Under the pieces are notes generated by a model. The model was not told the DNA's origin and did no database searches. It was given only the letters and a program-made list of their open reading frames with translations. This document shows, one piece after another, positions 27,788 to 36,925 of a stretch of DNA of 64,000 nt. This DNA is from CAWFLT01 sp963816795 (GTDB lineage Bacteria > Acidobacteriota > Vicinamibacteria > Vicinamibacterales > SCN-69-37), in assembly GCA_963816795.1 (NCBI GenBank), contig CAWFLT010000014.1, positions 682,001 to 746,000 on the forward strand, given 5' to 3'. Position 1 is the first letter of the stretch, and the number at the start of each line of letters is the position of its first letter. A program made the position numbers and the translations under genes.

Positions 27788-27930
27788 GACACCCGCGCCG
27801 CAGAGCGGCGCGGCCCGAGGCGTGGGGGTGGGGCCCCACGCCATTGAGTAAAGTTGGCCGAGCTTTATTGAGGGCGCGGGGCCCCACCCCCGCGCTCGGG
27901 CCGCGCGCCGCATTGCGGCGCGCGGGTGTC
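27788..27930. repeat. GC-rich palindromic element (143 bp)
   Basis: Between hrpB and dus. Outer arms GACACCCGCGCCGC/GCGGCGCGCGGGTGTC, then a GGCGTGGGGGTGGGGCCCCA block, a less GC-rich centre (TTGAGTAAAGTTGGCC and CTTTATTGAGG), and GGGGCCCCACCCCCGCGCTC. Nearly identical to 51639-51780. Confidence 0.9.
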
Positions 27931-27949
27931 TGAGGGTTAGTATCTCCCC

Positions 27950-29038
27950 GTGTCCTTGAAAGAAACCCTGGCCGGCGCGGTGGTCATGGCGCCGATGACG
28001 AAGGGCTCGAACCTGCCGTACCGCCAGCTCTGCATCGAACTGGGCGCGCGAGTCCTCGTGAGCGAAATGGTCGTCGCCCGCCGGCTCAAGCAGCGGCGCC
28101 GTGGTGAGTTCGCGTTGATTCGGCGGGCGCCCGGCGAGCCGACGTTCGGCGTCCAGCTCGCCGGGAACCGGCCGGATGAGATGGCGTGGGCGGCGGCGCT
28201 GGTCGAGGCGCGCGGTGCCGACTTCGTCGATCTCAACTGCGGGTGCCCGATCGATCATTTCACACGGATGGGGCTCGGCGCCGCGCTGGCCCGCCAGCCC
28301 GGCCGTGTCGGACGCATCGTCGACGCGATGCGAAAGGCCGTGTCCGTGCCGGTCACCGTGAAGATCCGGCTGGGCTGGAACGCCGAGAAGAAAAATTATC
28401 TGGACCAGGTCAAGGCCGTCGTCGATGCCGGCGCCGCGGCGATTACCGTGCACGGGCGCACGCGCGAGGCCCGATATCGGCATCCTGCCGACTGGGACGC
28501 GATTGGCGAAGTCGCAGCGGTGGCTGGCGTGCCCGTGATCGGCAACGGCGACGTGCTGTTTGCGCACGACATCGCACGTGCCTTTGCATCGAGCGGGTGC
28601 ACCGCCGTGATGACCGCACGAGGCGCGCTGATCAAACCGTGGATTTTTCGTGAAGCCGCGTCGGGCTACTGGGACATTGACGCCGATGAACGGCTGACCA
28701 TCTACCGCCGCTATGTCGAGCTCGCGCGCGCGCACTGGCGGCGGCCCGACGCCGAAGAGCTCGACGAATTCGGACGAACGCGGCTGCGTGAGTTCTTGCG
28801 GTGGCACGTCGGCTTCTGGTGCCGCTATGCGCCACAGCGGCCCGACGGGAGCTGGCCGTCGATGCAGCAGCGCGAGGCCGCGTTCGAACCGCGATCGCCG
28901 CTCGAGGCCTTGTTCGCTCGCACGGACGATGCCGCGCTGGACTACGTGACCGATGAATTGCTGACGGGCGGCGATCTGCAGCATCCGCCGGCGCCCGGCA
29001 CGCAGGTGGCGGCCGCCGACCTCGTCGAGGCCGGCTGA
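27950..29038 (+). CDS. dus: tRNA-dihydrouridine synthase
   Basis: A 362-residue FMN-dependent Dus, reducing uridines in tRNA D-loops. Motifs: MAPMTKGSNLPYRQLC, VQLAGNRPDEM, VDLNCGCPIDHFTRMGLGAAL with the catalytic Cys, VTVKIRLGW, ITVHGRTREARY, VIGNGDVL and CTAVMTARGAL. The C-terminal 90 residues are helical and longer than in minimal bacterial Dus, closer to the Dus3-like layout. The start codon is GTG at 27950. The stop overlaps the ATG of the next gene (TGATG), coupling it to an outer-membrane receptor. Confidence 0.93.
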   Translation: MSLKETLAGAVVMAPMTKGSNLPYRQLCIELGARVLVSEMVVARRLKQRRRGEFALIRRAPGEPTFGVQLAGNRPDEMAWAAALVEARGADFVDLNCGCPIDHFTRMGLGAALARQPGRVGRIVDAMRKAVSVPVTVKIRLGWNAEKKNYLDQVKAVVDAGAAAITVHGRTREARYRHPADWDAIGEVAAVAGVPVIGNGDVLFAHDIARAFASSGCTAVMTARGALIKPWIFREAASGYWDIDADERLTIYRRYVELARAHWRRPDAEELDEFGRTRLREFLRWHVGFWCRYAPQRPDGSWPSMQQREAAFEPRSPLEALFARTDDAALDYVTDELLTGGDLQHPPAPGTQVAAADLVEAG

Positions 29039-31263
29039 TGGCGGCCATCGCCGTGCTGCTGGCCCTCCTCGCCGGCGGCACGCAAGGGGCGACGCTCCGC
29101 GGCGTCGTCACCGACGCGAGGACGACGGCACCGGTTCAGGACGCCCAGGTCGCCATCGTCGAGCTGGCGCGGACCACGCGAACCGGCACCGACGGGCGGT
29201 TCGAGTTTCGCGGCCTGCCGCCGGGCGGATACACGGTCACCATCTCGACGATTGGATACATCTTCGTTCGCCGCCACGTGCAGGCGGCCGGGTCGGCGAC
29301 GATCGACCTGTCCATTCCCCTCGCAGAAGGCACCGGGACCTATACCGAAAGCGTCACGGTCTCGGCCGAGACCGCGACCCGGCCGAGTCTTGGCGGGGCG
29401 AGCGAGATCGCGCTGGGCTCAGCCGGCCTCGCCGACCTCCGCGGCGTCGCGACCGACGATCCGATTCGCGCGATGCAGGCGCTGCCGGGCGTCGCGACCG
29501 GCGACGATTTCAACGCCGAGTTCTCCGTCCGCGGCTCGTCGTTCCGGCACGTCGGCGTGGTGATCGACGGCACGGCGACGCCGATGCTGCTCCACGCGGT
29601 CCGCGGTGCCGACGACAGCGGGTCGATCGCGATGATCAACACCGACATCCTCAGCCACGGCGCACTCGTGAGCGGCGCACAGACGCTCCGGCACGGCGAT
29701 TGGCTGGGCGCGACACTCGAGTTCGACGTCCGCGAAGGATCGCGCGATCGGCTCGCGCTTCGTGCCGCGGTCAGCGGCACCGCCGCATCCGCGGTCGTGG
29801 AGGGCCCCCTCCCCGGCAAGCGCGGCGCCTGGCTCGTGTCGGCCCGGAAAAGCTACCTGGATTGGCTGATTCGCAAGGTTGAGCCGGGCATCGATAGCAC
29901 GCTCGGATTCGTCGACGGCACCGCCAAGCTGGTGTACGACGTCACGCCGCGGCAGCAGGTACAGCTGCTCGTGCTCGGCGGCCAGGCCACCTACAAGGAA
30001 CTGCAAGTGTCCTCGGCGAATGGTCTGCTGCGCGCCACGTCGAGCACCGGGCTCGTCTCGGCATTGTGGCGGACGACGGGCAGCCGCTGGGTGCTCTCGG
30101 AGCGTTTCTCGTACGTCGGCAGCGATTTTCGCAACGGCGGCGTGCTGACGCAGGAGCTCGCGCGAGGATTCAGCGCGGCCATGATTGCCCGAATCGATTT
30201 CAACGCTGCGCTCGGGCACGGCTGGACGGTTGATGCCGGCGGGCGCCACGAGCGCTATCGGACGAATCAGATCCTTCGTGACTTCGTCACCATCAACAAC
30301 GGCACCGCAGTGCGTGTCCGCAACGAACGTGAGGTCACGGCGGCGACGACGCAGCTCGGCGGCTGGGCGCAAGTCGGACGCCGGACGGCGACCGGCGGAC
30401 TCACCGCCGGCCTGCGGGTCGCCGGCCGGACGCTCGCTACGGGCGCCGGCGTGACGCCGTGGGTGCTGGCCGAACGCCGCGTCGGACGACTCACCTTCAA
30501 GGCGGCCACCGGCGGGTCGACGCAGTTCTTCGACCCGGCCATCGTCCTGACCGGCGACACGATCATCCGGCCGGAGCGCGCACGGTCAGTCGACGCCGGG
30601 GTGAGCTACGCGTTGGCCGGCGGCCTGCGGCTCGACGTCGCGGCGTTCGGCCGCAGCGAGTCGCAGGTCCTGCGCCCTACGGGCGAGAATCGCGTCGATC
30701 CCATCACCCACGTGCGCATCGTCGAAAGCGTGTTTCCCACCTACGGCGCACAGATCGACGGCACATCGCGCGGCGTGGACGTCGTGCTGCTGCGCCGGGC
30801 GCCGTCGGGCCCGACCGGTTGGATCTCGTATACCTGGGCGCACACCAGGCATCGCGACACGCTCACCGGCGAATCGTTCGACGCCGACTTCGATCAACGC
30901 CACACGCTCAACGTCTTCGCGACACAGCGCATCTCGTACCGAATGACGATCAGCGGCAAGCTGCGCGTCGGGAGCAACTTTCCGATCGTCGGCTACTTCG
31001 AGGAGCGCCCGGAAGGGCTGTGGCTCTCGACCGAGCGCAATCGGGTGCGCCTGCCGGTCTACTCCCGGCTCGATCTGCGCGCCAACCGCACGTTTACCTT
31101 CGACCGCCACCGGCTGACGCTCTTCGTTGAAATCATGAACACGTTCGGCCGCCGGAACATCGGACAGGCTGACGGATCGATCCGGCCGTCGCTCGAGGCG
31201 GTGGGATTCGCCGAACGGCTGATTCCGTTCGTGCCGTCGGCGGGAGTACTGATCGAGTTCTGA
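29038..31263 (+). CDS. TonB-dependent receptor-like protein with carboxypeptidase regulatory domain
   Basis: A 741-residue outer-membrane protein. Short signal peptide (AAIAVLLALLAGGTQGA), then a CarboxypepD_reg-like domain (residues 18-95; RGVVTDARTTAPVQDAQVAI...GGYTVTIS), a plug domain (DPIRAMQALPGVATGDDFNAEFSVRGSS) and a beta-barrel ending in LIEF with the usual terminal Phe. This layout is typical of Acidobacteriota and Bacteroidota transporters of large substrates. The ATG overlaps the dus stop. Neither TonB nor a degradative partner is adjacent, so the substrate is unknown. Confidence 0.88.
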   Translation: MAAIAVLLALLAGGTQGATLRGVVTDARTTAPVQDAQVAIVELARTTRTGTDGRFEFRGLPPGGYTVTISTIGYIFVRRHVQAAGSATIDLSIPLAEGTGTYTESVTVSAETATRPSLGGASEIALGSAGLADLRGVATDDPIRAMQALPGVATGDDFNAEFSVRGSSFRHVGVVIDGTATPMLLHAVRGADDSGSIAMINTDILSHGALVSGAQTLRHGDWLGATLEFDVREGSRDRLALRAAVSGTAASAVVEGPLPGKRGAWLVSARKSYLDWLIRKVEPGIDSTLGFVDGTAKLVYDVTPRQQVQLLVLGGQATYKELQVSSANGLLRATSSTGLVSALWRTTGSRWVLSERFSYVGSDFRNGGVLTQELARGFSAAMIARIDFNAALGHGWTVDAGGRHERYRTNQILRDFVTINNGTAVRVRNEREVTAATTQLGGWAQVGRRTATGGLTAGLRVAGRTLATGAGVTPWVLAERRVGRLTFKAATGGSTQFFDPAIVLTGDTIIRPERARSVDAGVSYALAGGLRLDVAAFGRSESQVLRPTGENRVDPITHVRIVESVFPTYGAQIDGTSRGVDVVLLRRAPSGPTGWISYTWAHTRHRDTLTGESFDADFDQRHTLNVFATQRISYRMTISGKLRVGSNFPIVGYFEERPEGLWLSTERNRVRLPVYSRLDLRANRTFTFDRHRLTLFVEIMNTFGRRNIGQADGSIRPSLEAVGFAERLIPFVPSAGVLIEF

Positions 31264-31264
31264 A

Positions 31265-31401
31265 CTTTACTTGATGGCGTGGGGCCCCACCCCCACGCCT
31301 CGAAACGCTCAGGGCTCGCTACGCTCGCTCCTTCGCGGTGTCACTGAGGTCCCAGCCCTCACGGCGCTCGGGCCGCCGCCGCTCGCTGCGGCGCGGTGTC
31401 T
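31265..31401. repeat. GC-rich palindromic element, shortened form
   Basis: Contains TTTACTTGATGGCGTGGGGCCCCACCCCC, the CTCGAAACGCTCAGGGCTCGC segment shared with 21031-21243, and closing GGCGCGGTGTC. The left arm is missing. It separates the convergent receptor and DUF6265-like genes and could serve as a terminator. Confidence 0.7.
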
Positions 31402-31405
31402 AGCG

Positions 31406-31882
31406 TCACTGACACTTCTTGTACGCGAGGTCGAAGCCCTGACTCTTGCCGTTCATGGTGCCTTCGACCCGCGCGGCGACGCCGTCCGCCGTCTTCCGGT
31501 AGATGATGCGGTGCGGAAAGTCGTGCTTCAGGTTCTCGAACACGATCTCGCTGCCGGTCACCGTCTTCGCCGGAAACGTCGCCTCAGGCTGCCCTGACGG
31601 CTTGGCGATGTAGGCCAGCAGCCCGCCGGCCTCGCGAATCTGGAGGAACTCGAACTCGGCGGTCTTGCCACCCCGCACGCTCCGGCTCATGCCGAGCATC
31701 GATCCGCCCGCCGGCTTCATCCAGTGCTCTTCGGTCACGCCATCGCCGCGCGTCATCACCCAACACCCCGCCAGCCATCCCGCCTGCCCGACGTTCTGCG
31801 CCTGGGGCGCGAGCCAGCACATCGGGACGATCGTCAATACGAATGCCATCAGTACCTTCAAGAGCACCTCCGGCACCGACAC
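31406..31882 (-). CDS. Secreted DUF6265-like protein
   Basis: A 158-residue protein. An N-terminal hydrophobic stretch (KVLMAFVLTIVPMCWLAP) fits a signal peptide or anchor. The body begins AGWLAGCWVM and contains EEHWMKPAGGSMLGMSR, AEFEFLQIRE, LKHDFPHRIIYRK and the C-terminal KSQGFDLAYKKC. The W-L-x-G-x-W...E.W..P.GG..LG.SR pattern is that of DUF6265, a lipocalin-like fold of unknown function common in Acidobacteriota. It is 12 bp downstream of the AraC regulator gene on the same strand. Confidence 0.8.
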   Translation of the reverse strand: MSVPEVLLKVLMAFVLTIVPMCWLAPQAQNVGQAGWLAGCWVMTRGDGVTEEHWMKPAGGSMLGMSRSVRGGKTAEFEFLQIREAGGLLAYIAKPSGQPEATFPAKTVTGSEIVFENLKHDFPHRIIYRKTADGVAARVEGTMNGKSQGFDLAYKKCQ

Positions 31883-31894
31883 TAGCAGCGCCGC

Positions 31895-32791
31895 TCAGCG
31901 CGGGTCTTGGAAAAACGCGACATCGGCGGGAGCCGCGGGCACGACCCCCTCCCGGCCGACGGCGCTGAACACCGCGGCCAGGCTTTCGGGAGAGAGGCTC
32001 CACGCGCCGGGTGACTCGCCGACAAAGGCCTTGAAATCGCGGATGAAGTGCGGCTGATCGTAGAAGCCGTGCCGCGCGGCGATCTCGGCCCACGGCAGGC
32101 CGCCAGGCGGCGCGCCGCCACGGAGACTGCCGAGCACTTCCTGAAAGCGCACGATTCGCAGAAACAGCTTCGGCGACAAGCCCACGCGCTCGCGGAACAG
32201 GCGCTCGATCTGGCGCGCGCTGAGGTCGAGCTGCGACGCCAGCGCGGCGACTCTCACGAGGCCCCGGCGCGCCAGGGCAATCGAGACGGCGTCGGTGGCC
32301 GCGGATTCGCACGACCCGTCTGGCAGCGCTCGAACGAGCGCCCGATCGAGCGCCGTCACCATGGCCGGTCCGTCCTCGCGGGTGGCGACGTCGTCGCGGA
32401 GCCGCCGGGCCAGGTGACGATCGAGGAGGTGAAGCTCGGCGATCCGATCGACGAGCTCGGCCTGCGGACAAGCGAAGAGGGCGTGGGCGCCGGTCGGATG
32501 CAACCGCGCTCCGGCCATCCTCGCGAAGCCGCGGGGCCGCACGCGCACGGCGCGCGTCGCCTGACCGGCGAAGAGGACGCGCTCCTGCGGACGCCAGCAG
32601 TCAGCGTCGTCCGCTTCTTCGAACGTGTCAGCCGCATGCACGATGATCTCGGTGCGGCCGTCTGGAGGAATGGGCTCGGGTCCGATGAGCTCAGCCGGCC
32701 CTTCGAGCCACCACAACCGATCGACGAGACCGCGCAGCCGCGGCGAGGGACCGAATTCGCGGTAGATCACCGTCATCACGCTCCGCGGCAT
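31895..32791 (-). CDS. AraC-family transcriptional regulator
   Basis: A 298-residue regulator. The N-terminal half (IYREFGPSPRLRGLVDRLWWLEGP, then PPDGRTEIIVHAAD) is the DUF6597-type sensor common in AraC proteins. The C-terminal half has the double helix-turn-helix: VRVAALASQLDLSARQIERLFRERVGLSPK and the second helix IAARHGFYDQPHFIRDFKAFVGESPG. It is followed by the DUF6265-like gene (12 bp), which may be its target or effector partner. The effector is unknown. Confidence 0.92.
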   Translation of the reverse strand: MPRSVMTVIYREFGPSPRLRGLVDRLWWLEGPAELIGPEPIPPDGRTEIIVHAADTFEEADDADCWRPQERVLFAGQATRAVRVRPRGFARMAGARLHPTGAHALFACPQAELVDRIAELHLLDRHLARRLRDDVATREDGPAMVTALDRALVRALPDGSCESAATDAVSIALARRGLVRVAALASQLDLSARQIERLFRERVGLSPKLFLRIVRFQEVLGSLRGGAPPGGLPWAEIAARHGFYDQPHFIRDFKAFVGESPGAWSLSPESLAAVFSAVGREGVVPAAPADVAFFQDPR

Positions 32792-32794
32792 GGT

Positions 32795-32865
32795 CGTAGG
32801 GCGCGCCGGGTTGCGGCGCGCCGCTCGCGGCTCGAAGTTCGAGCCGCGCTACGTATGCTCGCACC
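32795..32865. repeat. Double GC-rich hairpin with TACGTA flank
   Basis: Two adjacent stem-loops, GGCGCGCCGGGTTGCGGCGCGCC and CGGCTCGAAGTTCGAGCCG, followed by CGCTACGTA. It lies between the divergent araC-type and sdh genes, so any sdh promoter must lie downstream of or within it. Same family as 8206-8252 and 59966-60022. Confidence 0.6.
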
Positions 32866-32943
32866 CGCACCTAGCATACTCGTCGCGTCCTTGCCGCCTG
32901 CTACGATGTCAGATATCGTTTTGGCCGGCCGGAGGGGCTGGAC

Positions 32944-33768
32944 TTGGCAGAAGCGCGAGCGTATCTGCCCGTGCGTCGGTTTCTGGAGACGACGCGCCGG
33001 GATGCATGGTGGCGGGAATCTCTCGTCACGTTTCTCGTGTTTGTCGGGTTCATCATCTATTCCACCTGGGCGGGCTACCAGAACGCGGATTACGAATACG
33101 GCCCCTACCTCTCGCCGATGTACTCGCCGCTGCTCTTCGGACCGTCGTCGCACAGCTGGTTCGGCGGGCCGGCGATCCCGACCTGGTGGCCGCCGTTCCT
33201 CCACTACTCGGCCGCGGTGCTGGTGCTGGTATTTCCGCTCAGCTTCCGGCTGACCTGTTACTACTACCGCGGCGCCTACTACAAGGCGTTCTGGGCCGAC
33301 CCGGTCAGTTGCACGGTCGGCGAGCCGCGGAAGAAGTATCTGGGCGAGCGATCGTTTCCGCTCGTCATGCAGAACATCCACCGCTACACGCTGTACTTCG
33401 CCCTGGCCTTCATCGTCATCCTCGCCATCGACGCGTGGAAGGCGATGTGGTTTCCGATCGGGACGAATGTGATGACGGCCGGCGCACCGACCGAGTTCGG
33501 CATCGGCGTCGGCACGATCATCCTGACGGCCAACGTCGTGTTTATCGCGCTCTACACCTTCGGCTGCCATTCGCTCCGCCATCTGGTCGGTGGTTTGCGC
33601 GACGTCCTGTCCGGACGGCCGGTGAGCCAGACGGCGTACAAGTGCGTCAGCTGCCTGAACCGGTGGCATATGAACTGGGCCTGGACCAGCCTGGTCTGGG
33701 TCGGATTCACGGACTTGTACGTGCGCATGTGCGCCATGGGCGTGTGGACGGACCTACGGATCCTCTAG
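32944..33768 (+). CDS. sdhC: Succinate dehydrogenase membrane anchor
   Basis: A 274-residue integral membrane protein placed directly before sdhA and sdhB. Five likely membrane segments, for example LVTFLVFVGFIIYSTWAG, FLHYSAAVLVLVFPLSF, YTLYFALAFIVILAIDAW, GVGTIILTANVVFIALYTF and NWAWTSLVWVGFTDLYV. Several His residues in helices (FLHYSAA, NIHRYT, GCHSLRH, NRWHMNW) are candidate haem ligands. It reads as a single anchor subunit carrying quinone and haem sites, as in type B or non-classical complexes. A CVSCLN motif near the C-terminus is unusual for the family. Confidence 0.8.
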   Translation: MAEARAYLPVRRFLETTRRDAWWRESLVTFLVFVGFIIYSTWAGYQNADYEYGPYLSPMYSPLLFGPSSHSWFGGPAIPTWWPPFLHYSAAVLVLVFPLSFRLTCYYYRGAYYKAFWADPVSCTVGEPRKKYLGERSFPLVMQNIHRYTLYFALAFIVILAIDAWKAMWFPIGTNVMTAGAPTEFGIGVGTIILTANVVFIALYTFGCHSLRHLVGGLRDVLSGRPVSQTAYKCVSCLNRWHMNWAWTSLVWVGFTDLYVRMCAMGVWTDLRIL

Positions 33769-33773
33769 AAGCA

Positions 33774-33893
33774 ATGGGGCAATGGGGCAATGGGGCAATG
33801 AGGCAATACGAGGCGCAGCTTATGACCAGATGTCCCGCTGAGCGATGTCATCGCCGCATTGGCCCTTTGCCTCATTGCCTCATTGCTGAATAG
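33774..33893. repeat. CAATGGGG array with inverted partner between sdhC and sdhA
   Basis: Three CAATGGGG units plus CAATGAGG (33774-33806), a 46-bp spacer, then inverted units (CATTGGCCC, GCCTCATTG twice; 33853-33893) ending 10 bp before the sdhA ATG. It interrupts an otherwise compact sdh operon. Confidence 0.85.
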
Positions 33894-33902
33894 CAGTCAA
33901 AG

Positions 33903-35714
33903 ATGCAGTTTCCAATCATCGATCACGATGTGCTCGTCATCGGCGCCGGCGGCGCCGGATTGCGCGCCGCCATTGAAGCCTCGGCACACGGCGCCACCGT
34001 GGGCGTCCTGACCAAGTCGCTGCTCGGCAAGGCGCACACCGTCATGGCCGAAGGCGGCATGGCCGCGGCGATGGCCAACGTCGACGACCGCGACAACTGG
34101 CGCGTCCACTTTGCGGACACGATGCGCGGCGGCCAGTACCTCAACAACTGGCGCATGGCCGAGCTGCACGCGAAGGAGGCGCCCGATCGCGTGCGCGAGC
34201 TCGAAGCGTGGGGCGCGGTGTTCGACCGGACCAAGGACGGCCGCATCCTCCAGCGCAACTTTGGCGGCCACCGCTATCCGCGGCTGGCACACGTCGGCGA
34301 TCGCACCGGCCTCGAGATGATCCGCACGCTGCAGGATCACGGCGTCCATCGCGGCATCGACGTCCACATGGAGCATACGGTCGTCGCGCTCCTCAAGGAC
34401 GACACGCGCGTCGTCGGGTGCGTGGCGTACGACCGCGAGCGTGGCCGCTTCAAGGTCTATCGCTCGAAAGCCGTCGTCATCGCGACCGGCGGCCTGGGCC
34501 GCGCCTACCGCATCACCAGCAACAGCTGGGAGTACACGGGCGACGGCTACGCGCTCGCGTACGACGCTGGTGCGGCGCTTCAGGACATGGAGTTCATCCA
34601 GTTCCATCCGACCGGGATGGTCTGGCCGCTGAGCGTGCAGGGCATCCTCGTCACCGAAGGCGTGCGCGGCGAGGGCGGCATCCTCCTCAACAAGGAGGGG
34701 CGCCGGTTCATGTTCGACGACATCCCGGACAACTACAAGAACCAGACCGCGGACAACGAAGAAGAAGGCTGGCGGTATACGCAAGGCGACAAGTCGGCGC
34801 GGCGGCCGCCGGAGCTCCTCACCCGCGACCACGTCGCGCGGTGCATCATGCGCGAAGTGAAAGCCGGACGCGGCAGCCCGCACGGCGGCGTGTTCCTCGA
34901 CATCGCGTGGATCAAGAAGAGGCTGCCCGGCGGGGCCGAGCACATCAAGCGCAAGCTGCCGAGCATGTATCACCAGTTCAAGCAGCTCGCCAATCTCGAC
35001 ATCACGGCCGAGCCGATGGAAGTCGGGCCGACGACGCATTACACGATGGGCGGGATTCGGGTCGAAGGCGACTCGCAGATGTCGAATCTGCCGGGTCTCT
35101 TCGCCGCCGGTGAAGCGGCTGCCGGACTGCACGGCGCCAACCGCCTCGGCGGTAATTCGCTCTCGGACCTGGTCGTCTTCGGCAAGCGCGCCGGGGAATA
35201 CGCGGCCGCGTTCGCCAAGTCGAACGGCGCGGTCAAGATCGACGAGCGGCAGGTCGACGCGGCGGCCCAGCGCGCGCTGGCGCCGTTCGATCGCGGAACC
35301 TCCGGCGAAAACCCCTATACCGTCCAGCACGATCTGCAGGCGATGATGCAGAACCTGGTCGGGATCGTCCGTCAGGAATCCGAGATGACCGAGGCGCTGG
35401 GACACCTCGCCAAACTTCGCGAGCGCGCCGATCGCGCCGGCATCGGCGGGAACCGCGAATACAACAACGGCTGGCACACGGCGATCGATCTGCCCAACCT
35501 GCTGACGGTGTCCGAGGCGATCACGCGGGCGGCGATCGAGCGCAAGGAAAGCCGCGGGGCGCAGTTCCGCGAGGACTATCCCGCCAAGTCGGACGCCTAC
35601 AGCACGTTCAATCTCGTGATTCAGAAGGGATCGGACGGCGCCATGGCGCTGAGCCGCGTCCCACTCACCCCGTTGCCGGTCGAGCTGCAACAGGTGATCG
35701 AGGAGAACAAGTAA
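33903..35714 (+). CDS. sdhA: Succinate dehydrogenase flavoprotein subunit
   Basis: A 603-residue FAD-binding subunit oxidising succinate to fumarate. FAD site: DVLVIGAGGAGLRAAIEAS; flavin-attachment region KAHTVMAEGGMAAAM with a His-Thr before the Gly-rich turn; FIQFHPTGM; catalytic region TEGVRGEGGIL; MGGIRV and GLHGANRLGGNSLSDLVVFG. The frame is intact. Its stop overlaps the sdhB start by one base (TAATG). The preceding 134 bp hold the octamer repeat pair. Confidence 0.97.
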   Translation: MQFPIIDHDVLVIGAGGAGLRAAIEASAHGATVGVLTKSLLGKAHTVMAEGGMAAAMANVDDRDNWRVHFADTMRGGQYLNNWRMAELHAKEAPDRVRELEAWGAVFDRTKDGRILQRNFGGHRYPRLAHVGDRTGLEMIRTLQDHGVHRGIDVHMEHTVVALLKDDTRVVGCVAYDRERGRFKVYRSKAVVIATGGLGRAYRITSNSWEYTGDGYALAYDAGAALQDMEFIQFHPTGMVWPLSVQGILVTEGVRGEGGILLNKEGRRFMFDDIPDNYKNQTADNEEEGWRYTQGDKSARRPPELLTRDHVARCIMREVKAGRGSPHGGVFLDIAWIKKRLPGGAEHIKRKLPSMYHQFKQLANLDITAEPMEVGPTTHYTMGGIRVEGDSQMSNLPGLFAAGEAAAGLHGANRLGGNSLSDLVVFGKRAGEYAAAFAKSNGAVKIDERQVDAAAQRALAPFDRGTSGENPYTVQHDLQAMMQNLVGIVRQESEMTEALGHLAKLRERADRAGIGGNREYNNGWHTAIDLPNLLTVSEAITRAAIERKESRGAQFREDYPAKSDAYSTFNLVIQKGSDGAMALSRVPLTPLPVELQQVIEENK

Positions 35715-36460
35715 TGGCCACGCTCACGTTCCAGATCTGGCGGGGCCAGAACGGCCAGGGCGGCTTCCAGGAGTACCGCGCCGAGGTCGGCGAAGGCATG
35801 GTCGTGCTCGACGCCGTGCACGCGATTCAGGCGAAAGAGGCCAACGATCTCGCCTGCCGCTGGAATTGCAAGGCCGGCAAATGCGGCTCGTGCTCGGCCG
35901 AGATCAACGGCAAACCCAAACTGATGTGCATGACGCGGCTGGACCAGCTGCCGGCCGACCAGCCGATCACGGTCGAGCCGATGCGCGCGTTCCCGCACGT
36001 CAAGGACCTCGTGGCCGACGTCTCGTGGAACTTCGAAGTCAAGAAGAAGATCAAGGCGTTCGCGCCACGCAAGCCCGACGCGCCGGACGGCACCTGGCGC
36101 ATGCAGCAGGAAGACATCGACCGCGTCCAGGAATTCCGGAAGTGCATCGAGTGCTACTTGTGCCAGGACGTCTGTCACGTCCTGCGCGACCACCACAAGC
36201 ACAGTGAGTTCATCGGCCCGCGCTTCCTCGTCCACGCGGCCGCGCTCGAGATGCACCCGCTCGACACCGCCGACCGCGTCGCCGAGCTCAAGGACGCGTT
36301 CGGGCTCGGCTACTGCAACATCACCAAGTGCTGCACGAAGGTGTGTCCCGAGCACATCACGATTACCGACAACGCGATCATCCCGCTCAAAGAGCGGGTG
36401 GTGGATCGCTTCTACGATCCGATCAGCAAGCTGTTGCGGGTGATTTCAGGACGATCCTAG
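35714..36460 (+). CDS. sdhB: Succinate dehydrogenase iron-sulfur subunit
   Basis: A 248-residue electron-transfer subunit. The [2Fe-2S] site is CRWNCKAGKCGSC...LMC, the [4Fe-4S]/[3Fe-4S] sites are CIECYLCQDVCHV and CNITKCCTKVCPEHI. These carry electrons from the flavin to quinone in the membrane anchor. The frame is intact and translation is coupled to sdhA through TAATG. Confidence 0.97.
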   Translation: MATLTFQIWRGQNGQGGFQEYRAEVGEGMVVLDAVHAIQAKEANDLACRWNCKAGKCGSCSAEINGKPKLMCMTRLDQLPADQPITVEPMRAFPHVKDLVADVSWNFEVKKKIKAFAPRKPDAPDGTWRMQQEDIDRVQEFRKCIECYLCQDVCHVLRDHHKHSEFIGPRFLVHAAALEMHPLDTADRVAELKDAFGLGYCNITKCCTKVCPEHITITDNAIIPLKERVVDRFYDPISKLLRVISGRS

Positions 36461-36469
36461 ATCTTTCAA

Positions 36470-36515
36470 CACGAAGGGCACGAAGAACACGAAGGGCACG
36501 AAGCACACGAAGGAC
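36470..36515. repeat. CACGAAGRN nonamer array
   Basis: Five tandem units (CACGAAGGG, CACGAAGAA, CACGAAGGG, CACGAAGCA, CACGAAGGA) follow directly after the sdhB stop. Same unit as 14521-14550 and, inverted, 54414-54462. Confidence 0.85.
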
Positions 36516-36526
36516 TTGGGGAACGG

Positions 36527-36878
36527 CTAATCGCCGCCACCCCCGCCGCCGCCACCATCGCCTCCGCCACCACCACCGCCTCCGCCGCCTCCGCAGTCGC
36601 CGCCGCCACTATCGCCGCCACCATAGTCCCCGCTCGCGCCGGCTCCGCCACTCTCGCCACCGCCAAACCCGTCGAACGTGGGTCCGCGGTCGTGGCCGTC
36701 GCCCGAATAGTGCGCGTCGCCAGCGCCGGCAACTCCGCCACTCATCCAGAGCATGCTGGCATCGCCACTCGAGGACTCGTGGCGCGAGACAGCGCTGAGC
36801 GCGCTTCCGCCGGGTCGCGCCGACGAACGCGGCGACCAGTCCCAGGGCGAGGATGGTGAGGACGACATAAGTCACCAT
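36527..36878 (-). CDS. Small membrane protein with glycine-rich tail, one frameshift
   Basis: About 116 residues. An N-terminal membrane segment (VTYVVLTILALGLVAAFVGA) is followed, after one extra base at 36803-36808 (CGGA, readable as CGG/CGA Arg), by SALSAVSRHESSSGDASMLW and then a Gly/Asp/Ser-rich tail ending in long Gly runs with a Cys and several Asp. Length is 3n+1. Such short anchor-plus-glycine-tail proteins are widespread and uncharacterised. GC skew and Gly codons make homopolymer errors likely as well. Confidence 0.5.
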
Positions 36879-36925
36879 GGTATTGGCGGAAGGCTACCAT
36901 GCGGCCGCAACGCCACTGCGGACGG

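Noticed and set aside
33897..35690. A 597-codon minus-strand open frame opposite sdhA
   Set aside because: Antisense shadow of an intact, well-conserved sdhA with no recognisable protein features.
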